Source of the DNA: Desulfohalobiaceae bacterium
Lineage (GTDB): Bacteria > Desulfobacterota > Desulfovibrionia > Desulfovibrionales > Desulfothermaceae
Reading direction: 5' to 3'
Length of the DNA stretch: 9,269 nt
Assembly (NCBI GenBank): GCA_021737115.1
Contig: JAIPER010000118.1
Location: 1-9,269, forward strand
In this document: positions 1-7,044 of the stretch, one piece after another
How the letters are laid out: each line of letters begins with the position of its first letter
Numbering within the stretch: the first letter of the stretch is position 1
The notes under the pieces: model-generated
Seen by the model: only the letters and a program-made list of their open reading frames with translations
What the model was told of the DNA's origin: nothing
Databases searched by the model: none
Translations under genes and position numbers: made by a program

Positions 1-3000
1 GGTCCCGGGAGGACCGTCAATGGGGCCCAGGCCCTTGTCAAAGGCCAGTTCCATGGCTTTTCGCTGGGCCGTGTTGAGACCGGCCGTTTGTTGGTTGTGA
101 TCAAGCCATTTCCGTATCCAGGAGCTGGAACCCGTGGCTTGGGCTTCCTGGTATCGGCCCTGCAGCAGACGGGACACCGGGTGCAGAGGTGGGTTGAGGA
201 CGGTTGTGATCCCATGAATCAGTTTGGGAGTGCTCCAGTCTTCCGCGTCCTCTTCCAGGGAATAGGAAATGCGCCGGTTCAGGGCCAGGGGACCCTGCCG
301 GGAGCTCAGGGAAAGGCTATGGCAGGATGGATCGAAACGGGTCAGGATAACCGAAAAGCCGTCTTGAAGATGCCGGGTTCCGGCATGGGCCAGTTTCAGA
401 AAATCCCCTTCCCGGAATTTGCCAGGGCCGGAGTCCTGGGCCAGGGAAAAATTGTACTGGAATCTGCCTTCAGAATCCAGTTCCTTCCCTGTAAAGCGCA
501 GGGGTCCCAGGGCACGGAAACACTCCACCCGTTCCTTCAGGGTGCAGGCCTGTACAGAGGCAAGATCCTCCTGCCGCAACTGCTGCTGCTCCTTTAGAAA
601 TTGCACATGACGCTTTGAGGGCTCTTCCTTTTCAGATTCCGTTTTCCATCCATCCTGGCGCCGGCTGCTTTGCAGACGGGCCAGGAGCCATTTTCTCAGG
701 CTTTCCAAAACCGCCAGGGCATCCGTCAGATCCGCATGCTGCCGGTCCGGGTGCAACAGACTGTGGGGCCTTTTGATGACGGATGCCACATCCAGAACAT
801 GGCACAGGTCATGGAGGGTCAATTCCCCGGGGACGGGAAGGGAGAAATGGGTTTTGAAAACCCGTGCCAGATCGGTCCAGTGGTTATGAATCATATCCTG
901 GATCATCTCGTATTCCGAAGAGGTTCCCAGTTCCTTGGCCCAGGCAAGCAGTTTGCGGGGAGTCCAGCTGCCAAAGGAAAAGACATGGGGACCGCGGTCC
1001 GCTTGAACGGCCCCGGCCAGCCTGGCTGAGAATACGTTCATAAAATCCAGCCATTTGGATTTTTCATGGTTGCTTCCGGGTTGTATCTCCCAGATCCGGG
1101 GTTGTGTCCCCTCAGGGTCATCTGCAAACCACAGCCCTATGTGTACCTCCCGGGCTTTGCGCCCGGGAACGGCGAGCAGGAGGATGGATGCGGAAATGTT
1201 GGCCGGATACAGGCGCGTCAGAGTGCTCTTGGGCAGAAAAGCATGCGTGGTCAGGGCCTCGATTTTGGCTTTCAACTTTTTTCGCGCAGAGGTCGGCCCG
1301 GGCATGGCTTCGATTGAAGAGGATTCCAGCCATTGTTCGGCCTTGTTAAGGGTGTTGAGGCCAAGGGAGTGCAGGTGGTCCAATTGTCCGGGGCTCAGGT
1401 TCGGCAAAAAGCGGATATCCTCATGGTCCAGGGCTTGATAATAGCAGTAATCGAACCATGGGCAGGCCGTACAGTGACTCATGAGATGAAAGGCTGCTTC
1501 ACGGGCATTGTTCAAAAGCACGGCCTTTAGGTTTTGAAGCAGGACTGGAAAGGCCGTGAAAAAGGGACTCAGATCGAACTCATGCTGCTCTGCGACATTC
1601 ACGCTTTCTTGAGCCGGCAAGAGCAGAAAACCCCGCTTTGAAATGGTAACAGTCTCTTCCATTTCCAGGGACGCGGTCATCTTTTCAAGCAGATAGGCGT
1701 AAAAGGCCACCTGCCATTGCTGATCAAATCGAGGTTCTGGGCTGCTTTTGATGTCTCCCACCATCAAGACCGGGTTCTTTTGTTCCCTTGAAACCCGGAT
1801 CAGGTCAGGAATGCCCAGGCCCTCCACATTCCGGAGCAGCCCCTTGTCAAAAAGGACGCCCTGGGAGAGATAGCGCGGCCCGTTGCTTTCGTTTTCCGGC
1901 AGGCTCAGGATGCTCTGGATCGCATCAATGGTTTCCCTGTATCGGCGCTTGAACGGCCTGAGATTCCCCTGACCGTCCCGTTCCGGTATGGAGACGACTG
2001 TTGCGCCCATTCGCTGCAGATGGAGCATGACGGTTTCTTCAAAGCGGCTCCCCTGTTGAAGCCGTTCTTCCCGTTGTTTCTGATGATCAGACCGCAACCG
2101 GGAGGCCGGCTGAAGATGCTCCGGCAGAAAATGAAAGCGCACAAAGCGCTCGCACTGAAAATGCCGGAAATACCCTGCCAGAATGCTTCCGGTCAGGGGA
2201 CGGTTTGAAAGACCAGGGTAATCGAGCCCGGTGTGTGAAAGAGGGCCTTGATGAGTTTTTTCCAGATCCAGAAGCGGCCGCCCGACCGCCGGTATTCTTT
2301 CAGCCGGGCTGGAGGTGTCCTGTTCGCCCTTTTCAAGGAAATCAAGGCTTCCTGTGAGAATGTCGGAGGACTGTTCTTGATATCGGGAAAAGGCCTCCAT
2401 GATACGCTCGTCAAAGAGAAAATCGGCCATTTCCGACAGATGAAGGTCGTTGGGCAGGGTGCTGCAGAATCGGTTCAAGGGAAACGAGGCTTGAAGCAGT
2501 TTGAAGTGCTGCCGGGTCCAGCGGGTCAGCTCGTCTCTGCTCAGGGGAAGGGGCAGTCTGCTGAAATCGATCAGATGTGAACAATCCACCCCCACCGCGT
2601 CAAAGGCCACATAAACGTCTTCCGCCTCAGACAGGTTCAGGTGGTCTCTCATGCTCCAGCAAAGGATGAGATTGCCCACGGATCCAAGATAAGTCAGATA
2701 GCGAAACAACCCGGCCGGGGCCAAAAGAACCTCCAGACCGTTTTTCAGGGTTGCGGCGTTTCGAAATTTTTCCCGTTCTTTTTCAAGCAGGGTGCGGGTT
2801 CGAACAAAGAGCCCCGTCTCCTTATCAATCGAGCCCTTGACCACTTCCCGAACCGCTTGCGCTGTTTCATAGGACACCTGCTGACCGGGACCCAGCCAGA
2901 AGAGCTCTTTCGCGTCCCTCTGGGTTGACGGCAGGGCCAGGACCCGCCCGGCGCCCGGGGAATGGACGATTTCAGTGATCAACAGGCCTTTGCCGGCCAG

Positions 3001-4464
3001 GTTGACCCGGTCTCCCGGTTCCAGCTGCGCGACCAGGGCCCTTGGAATATCGGCGATGGTCCGGTTGTCCAGCACCAGTGCATACTCGTCTTCGGCCGGG
3101 GGAAAATTACTCCATATGCCGTGTTCTAACAGGGCGCTTGTGTATTGCCATCCGCCCTGGAACAGACCCTGGACAGGGCCCCTGGACAGCCAGCCTTTTT
3201 TGTCCATGGTGTTTAAGATAGCATCGAGGGCCCGGCTTTCTTCAGGAAACAGATCTTTCATGGCACCGGAGGAAATGCGCTGTTTCTCATAAATACAACT
3301 GACCGTCTGCTGGCACAACACACTGTACAGTTTCTTGGGAAGGGGTTTTTCCACCATTCCCTGTTCCGCCAAAGTTAGTAGCCCCAAAAACCGGGTCAAC
3401 TGTTCGCCGGCTCTGGGGCCCCGGCAGATACCCCAGAAAACGGTTTTTTCCCTTCCCCGACTGGCCCGGCCGATGCGTTGCAGAAAGGCGGATACAGAAT
3501 CCGGAGGTTCATACAGGACCACCGCATCCACGTCCCCCACGTCGATACCCAGTTCGAGGGTGCTGGTGGCAACGCACAGGGCATGGGGGTTTTGTCGAAA
3601 ATGGTGTTCCACGTCCCGCCGTCTTTCAGGCTTCAGATTGGAATAGTGAAGACCGCAGGCCCCGCTGAAAGACCCCTGTGCGCCAAGCAGGGCAAACAAG
3701 CGGTCGCAGGTATTGCGGCTGTTGGCAAACAAAAGGATTTTACGGTAGTTGTAGGCGTGATAGAGATCGTCGAACAAGGCGACAAGTTCATCGGTTTCGT
3801 TTTTGAGGTGGACCAGATGAGGCCTGATCCCCTTGCGCACATCGTCAACAATTCGAACGCTGGAATCTCGGAAATCAAAAAACCTTTCGATTGCTTCCAG
3901 GTCGCCGATGGTGGCGGAAAGAGCGATTTTCTGCAGGGACCGGCCCGTCCGGCGCCGGAGCCGCTGGAGTACCAGGGCCAACTGACGGCCCCGGTACTGA
4001 TGCACCAGGGGATGGACTTCATCGATAATGACCATGCGAATAAAGGAAACACATTCCCGGAGATCGGGATTCCTGCTACCCAGCAGGACATCCAGGGATT
4101 CGGGAGTGGTGATCATCAGGTGAGGCGTCCTGCCCCCGCGCCGCTTGATGTCGCCGGTACGAACCCCCAGACCCAGTCCCAGGCGGGGAGTGATGATCGG
4201 GGCCAGACGTCGTTTCAGATCGAAGGCCAGAGCCCGGGTGGGAACCACGTAAAGCAGACGGTTTCTGCCGCCTGACATGATCACCCGCTCCAGGCAGGGG
4301 GCCAGAACCCCTTCGGTTTTGCCGGAACCGGTACCCGATTGCAGGATCAGGTCCCTGTCCTGAAGGATCGGGTCAATGGTCTTAACCTGAAAGGGAAAAA
4401 GAGACTGAAAGGCGCCGTAAAAGGCCCGGAAGGTGTTGGGGAGTTTGAGGAGCGGGGAATCCAC
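1..4464 (-). CDS. Giant Lhr-like SF2 helicase / Fe-S RecB nuclease / SF1 helicase fusion (3' end outside window)
   Basis: The frame is open from here to position 1, so at least 1,488 residues are encoded. Helicase 1 (SF2, Lhr-like): FPFQ; Walker A SGTGSGKT (43-50); PTRAL; TTPES; DEVH (148-151); SAT (183-185); TLELGID ending at 308; QRIGRASR (329-336). A winged-helix region (about 385-435), a beta-barrel-like region (455-525) and an alpha/beta domain (570-690), as in Lhr proteins, follow. Nuclease (TM0106/Cas4/Dna2 RecB type, about 758-1050): Cys771, GIPDL Asp887, GDIK (Asp904, Lys906), QVAFY (918-922), Cys998/1001/1007 as CxxC-x5-C, then a helix-hairpin-helix-like stretch (1019-1047). An RNase H-like region (about 1090-1230) seems to lack acidic catalytic residues. 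A charged linker (1252-1315) leads to helicase 2 (SF1): a beta-barrel-like part, then the Q motif LNTAQR and GPPGT (1484-1488), cut by the edge. The GTG at 4462-4464 is chosen because no ATG precedes it in frame; its ribosome-binding site is poor. Likely role by inference: DNA unwinding and cleavage. Confidence 0.93.
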   Translation of the reverse strand, partial: MDSPLLKLPNTFRAFYGAFQSLFPFQVKTIDPILQDRDLILQSGTGSGKTEGVLAPCLERVIMSGGRNRLLYVVPTRALAFDLKRRLAPIITPRLGLGLGVRTGDIKRRGGRTPHLMITTPESLDVLLGSRNPDLRECVSFIRMVIIDEVHPLVHQYRGRQLALVLQRLRRRTGRSLQKIALSATIGDLEAIERFFDFRDSSVRIVDDVRKGIRPHLVHLKNETDELVALFDDLYHAYNYRKILLFANSRNTCDRLFALLGAQGSFSGACGLHYSNLKPERRRDVEHHFRQNPHALCVATSTLELGIDVGDVDAVVLYEPPDSVSAFLQRIGRASRGREKTVFWGICRGPRAGEQLTRFLGLLTLAEQGMVEKPLPKKLYSVLCQQTVSCIYEKQRISSGAMKDLFPEESRALDAILNTMDKKGWLSRGPVQGLFQGGWQYTSALLEHGIWSNFPPAEDEYALVLDNRTIADIPRALVAQLEPGDRVNLAGKGLLITEIVHSPGAGRVLALPSTQRDAKELFWLGPGQQVSYETAQAVREVVKGSIDKETGLFVRTRTLLEKEREKFRNAATLKNGLEVLLAPAGLFRYLTYLGSVGNLILCWSMRDHLNLSEAEDVYVAFDAVGVDCSHLIDFSRLPLPLSRDELTRWTRQHFKLLQASFPLNRFCSTLPNDLHLSEMADFLFDERIMEAFSRYQEQSSDILTGSLDFLEKGEQDTSSPAERIPAVGRPLLDLEKTHQGPLSHTGLDYPGLSNRPLTGSILAGYFRHFQCERFVRFHFLPEHLQPASRLRSDHQKQREERLQQGSRFEETVMLHLQRMGATVVSIPERDGQGNLRPFKRRYRETIDAIQSILSLPENESNGPRYLSQGVLFDKGLLRNVEGLGIPDLIRVSREQKNPVLMVGDIKSSPEPRFDQQWQVAFYAYLLEKMTASLEMEETVTISKRGFLLLPAQESVNVAEQHEFDLSPFFTAFPVLLQNLKAVLLNNAREAAFHLMSHCTACPWFDYCYYQALDHEDIRFLPNLSPGQLDHLHSLGLNTLNKAEQWLESSSIEAMPGPTSARKKLKAKIEALTTHAFLPKSTLTRLYPANISASILLLAVPGRKAREVHIGLWFADDPEGTQPRIWEIQPGSNHEKSKWLDFMNVFSARLAGAVQADRGPHVFSFGSWTPRKLLAWAKELGTSSEYEMIQDMIHNHWTDLARVFKTHFSLPVPGELTLHDLCHVLDVASVIKRPHSLLHPDRQHADLTDALAVLESLRKWLLARLQSSRRQDGWKTESEKEEPSKRHVQFLKEQQQLRQEDLASVQACTLKERVECFRALGPLRFTGKELDSEGRFQYNFSLAQDSGPGKFREGDFLKLAHAGTRHLQDGFSVILTRFDPSCHSLSLSSRQGPLALNRRISYSLEEDAEDWSTPKLIHGITTVLNPPLHPVSRLLQGRYQEAQATGSSSWIRKWLDHNQQTAGLNTAQRKAMELAFDKGLGPIDGPPGT

Positions 4465-4499
4465 AATTCGTTTCGACCGCGGGTTTGGGATGGCCGCTG

Positions 4500-5738
4500 T
4501 TATGGGCGCAGGATCTGTTCTTGATGGATGACATCCAGGTGGTTGACCAGGGCCTGCATTTTGAGCCGGGTTTCCCGGTGGGCGTTTCGTGCGAGAATGT
4601 TTTCCATTTCCCCATAAACCTGTCCGTTCAGGGTTTGCCAATCGTAGACCTTGCTGTGAAGCAGAAAGAGTTTTTGGATCAATTCTTGCCATTCCCCGGA
4701 AGACAGGTCATGGAGCTGATGGATGGTCAGGTTCTGCCATTCGCGGGAGTAGTTCATCTGAAAACAGGGCAGCTCACCTTTTCGGGTGCTGCGCATCCGT
4801 TCATAGTCTTCCGATTTTACCTGAAAGAAGAAATCCTGGGTAAAGGCAAAGACCGGATACAGTCCGGTGGCCTTCAGGCGGTTATGAAAAAACCGGTGAA
4901 GGAATTCATAACTTCTGGATCGGCAGGTGATCCGGGTCTGGGCAATGGATTCCCCCTCGTCAAAAAGAACCACCCACCCCTTGTACCCCATCCGTTTGAA
5001 CAGCGTGCCCATGCAGAATATCTGGGTGAGGTAGTCATGGGGGCCGGTGCATTTCAAGGGGGCTTCCCTGTAAAACTCCACGTTGCGGTATTGACAGACC
5101 TGTCTCAGCCTGTAGACCGGCACTCTGCTTCCGGCCAGGGCCCGTTTGAGCAACCAGGGGAATTCCCGGGGCCGGTAGCCGCGATGCTTTTTCAAGGCCC
5201 TTTTCCGATCTGACAGTGAAACTGTCCTCTGGGCCGTGGCCGTAAGCACCGCCCGAAAGAAGTGGGGCATTTCATCTGGCAGGATAGCGGAAATGGCCTT
5301 GCCGTTGTTTTTTTCCTGTTTGGCAAAACCTTCGGACCATGATTTCCACCTTGAATAAAAATCACCCTCATGGTCCGGGAAACGGATCCGGGTCAGGAGT
5401 TCCCGGTAAATCCGCCTGAAATCGTGGAACGGGATCTCCCGCGGGTCCAGGTTGATCAAACTGGTTACAAAGCCGTCTGCCAGGGCCTTCTGCCGAAGGT
5501 ATTCAAGACTGTGGGATTTGCCCTGACCGTAATCACCACAGATGCAGAGATGGGGGGACAGTGGCTCTTCAGGCGAAGAAAGCCCTCTGTGAAAGGCCTG
5601 AACCAGTTTGTCCTCACCGGCCGTCAGCAAACGGATGGCAAAGGGATCGAAGATCCCTTCCCGCAGCCGTTCAACGGCCCGCCGCAGGGTGAAATTGGGC
5701 GTCTGTTGGATGGTGCTCTTGATGGGGTCAAGATCCAT
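4500..5738 (-). CDS. Second, diverged DUF2791-type P-loop ATPase
   Basis: This 412-residue ATPase looks like a diverged paralogue of the preceding product. Parallel features in the same order: RLREGIFDPFAIRLLTAG (about 24-41); Walker A GDYGQGKS at 68-75, with Ser instead of Thr; DPREIPFHDFRRIYREL (98-114), which matches LTREVPIHKFEAVYQ in its partner; and Walker B WVVLFDEGES with Asp260/Glu261. Both proteins have GDYGxGK followed by Thr/Ser-His, and both have a GY(K/Q)G sequence just before Walker B. It has its own basic insertion at about 168-215 (SDRKRALKKHRGYRPREF and following) that could contact DNA. Both nucleotide-binding motifs appear intact. The start ATG at 5736-5738 follows the previous stop by four bases without a strong ribosome-binding site. 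The stop TAA at 4500-4502 lies 35 bases before the proposed helicase GTG. By inference the two ATPases form a hetero-oligomer. Confidence 0.87.
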   Translation of the reverse strand: MDLDPIKSTIQQTPNFTLRRAVERLREGIFDPFAIRLLTAGEDKLVQAFHRGLSSPEEPLSPHLCICGDYGQGKSHSLEYLRQKALADGFVTSLINLDPREIPFHDFRRIYRELLTRIRFPDHEGDFYSRWKSWSEGFAKQEKNNGKAISAILPDEMPHFFRAVLTATAQRTVSLSDRKRALKKHRGYRPREFPWLLKRALAGSRVPVYRLRQVCQYRNVEFYREAPLKCTGPHDYLTQIFCMGTLFKRMGYKGWVVLFDEGESIAQTRITCRSRSYEFLHRFFHNRLKATGLYPVFAFTQDFFFQVKSEDYERMRSTRKGELPCFQMNYSREWQNLTIHQLHDLSSGEWQELIQKLFLLHSKVYDWQTLNGQVYGEMENILARNAHRETRLKMQALVNHLDVIHQEQILRP

Positions 5739-5742
5739 TTAT

Positions 5743-7044
5743 TTAAGAGTCCCATTTGGGTTCAAGATGTTGCACTTTTTCCTGGGCCATCTCCTCCTGG
5801 CTTTGAACCATCTGGGCCGTGAGATCCAGTTCGTCCACAGCCTCCTCTCCCTGTTCTCCCATATCCAGGATACGGATGACCTGTTTGACGAATAGCCGCA
5901 CCTCACTCAAGACCCCCATCTTTTTCTGGTTCTTGCAGATATCCGTGAGGAGTTGTTCCGTGATGCGGCCTTCAGCATTCCAGCGGTAGGAGATCCCGTG
6001 AATGGTGCGCAGGGTTTTTCCCAACTCCGTCAATTCCCGGGTTCTGAGAGGTGTTCTGTGCAGGTCGATGAGCACTCCGCGATAATTGAGCCGCTTGCTT
6101 TCGCCGATGGACCTGACCCGGCTCCAGAGGGCGTCATAGGATTTGAAACCTTTTTCAGATTCCAGAATGTCCGGAATAATGGAAAAAAAGATGTGCAGAA
6201 AACCTGCCTGCTCCGTATTGTCGATGAGCAGCCGAACGTTTTCATAGGCCGCGTTGCGGATGGATTTCCCCTGACTGATGACGGTTTCCAGCTCATCCAT
6301 GAGCAGGATCAGACCCTGATAGCCCGTAAACCGCAAAAAAGAGATCAGGGCGTTCAAGAAGCTCTTGCTGTTGTTTTTGTTGACCGTCTCAAAGATATGA
6401 AAAGGCTTGATGTCCTTTTTGGCGACCTTGCCCCCTTCAAACCAGAGGTGGAGGATCTCGCGTTCCTGGTCCCGTTCCTCCTGGGTCTCTGTCTCTTCAA
6501 GCGGCCGGAGTCGATTGTTCAAAAGGGCTATCACCCCATTGGCGAAATTGATGTCCATGCCGGGAAGGGAACGGATTTCGTTTGAGAGGGCCGTCAGTTT
6601 TTCCAGCTCCAGCGAGCCATCTTCACGGAGCAGATCCTTTCCGGCTGCATCGACATACTCATCCAGCAGGCTTTGAATGCCCAGACCCTCAAACCGGCCC
6701 CGGAGCTGCTTTACGATGGCCTGGTAGACGGCCTCGAATTTATGGATGGGCACTTCCCGGGTCAAGACCACAAAAGATACGGCAAAACCCTTTTTCAGAG
6801 CCAGATGTCGGATCACGGACATGAAGTGGGTTTTACCGTCCCCGTAATCGCCGCTCAGAAATCGGACCTTGGCGCCGCCCTGGGCTATATAGTTGTCCAG
6901 ATCATCTTCGATGAGGGTCAGCCAGTTTTCCCGTCCCACCGTAAAGAACGGCACGTAATCCACCGGCACGCTCCCTTTTCTGAGCTCCTCGATAATGGCC
7001 CTGGCCTCAAATGGTTTCAAGCGATCCATCTCCTGGTGTAACAT
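5743..7044 (-). CDS. BrxD-like (DUF2791-type) P-loop ATPase, first of two
   Basis: This 433-residue ATPase belongs to the group that includes BREX protein BrxD. Seen directly: an N-terminal segment IIEELRKGSVPVDYVPFFTVG (about 17-37); Walker A GDYGDGKT at 65-72; a conserved-looking stretch LTREVPIHKFEAVYQ near 94-108; Walker B LILLMDELE around Asp250/Glu251; a sensor-like strand FLHIFFSIIPD (282-292); and a basic WSRVRS (307-312) that could hold an arginine finger. The order and wording of the first three motifs match what I know of BrxD (rGtVP, GEYGsGKT, then a stretch on pairing with ETPLH). BrxD is encoded beside the Lhr-like helicase BrxHI in type 2 BREX. Likely role by inference: a ring-forming or DNA-loading ATPase serving the helicase-nuclease at 1-4464. 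The stop is TAA at 5743-5745, four bases before the next start. The C-terminal 40 residues are acidic and probably flexible. Confidence 0.9.
   Translation of the reverse strand: MLHQEMDRLKPFEARAIIEELRKGSVPVDYVPFFTVGRENWLTLIEDDLDNYIAQGGAKVRFLSGDYGDGKTHFMSVIRHLALKKGFAVSFVVLTREVPIHKFEAVYQAIVKQLRGRFEGLGIQSLLDEYVDAAGKDLLREDGSLELEKLTALSNEIRSLPGMDINFANGVIALLNNRLRPLEETETQEERDQEREILHLWFEGGKVAKKDIKPFHIFETVNKNNSKSFLNALISFLRFTGYQGLILLMDELETVISQGKSIRNAAYENVRLLIDNTEQAGFLHIFFSIIPDILESEKGFKSYDALWSRVRSIGESKRLNYRGVLIDLHRTPLRTRELTELGKTLRTIHGISYRWNAEGRITEQLLTDICKNQKKMGVLSEVRLFVKQVIRILDMGEQGEEAVDELDLTAQMVQSQEEMAQEKVQHLEPKWDS

Noticed and set aside
579..593. Short CTG/CAG triplet run
   Set aside because: It encodes a short Gln-rich piece of the charged linker before the SF1 helicase. 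Three repeats in a GC-rich coding region are unremarkable.
3478..4275. Plus-strand open frame of 265 codons
   Set aside because: It lies antisense to the SF2 helicase core, which has clear motifs on the minus strand. Its translation is rich in Gly, Gln and Pro with no recognisable domain, as expected for the mirror of a GC-rich gene.
1..4464. The helicase region read as a pseudogene because short minus-strand frames in other phases are scattered across it
   Set aside because: Reading the correct phase line by line gives no stop between 4464 and 1, and motifs appear in order, so the gene is intact within the window and simply runs off the edge.
4485..5213. Plus-strand open frame of 242 codons
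   Set aside because: It is the mirror of the second ATPase gene and starts inside the helicase junction. It has no motif and no credible ribosome-binding site.
5953..6585. Plus-strand open frame of 210 codons
   Set aside because: It is antisense to the first ATPase, which has intact Walker A and B motifs. The antisense product shows no domain.
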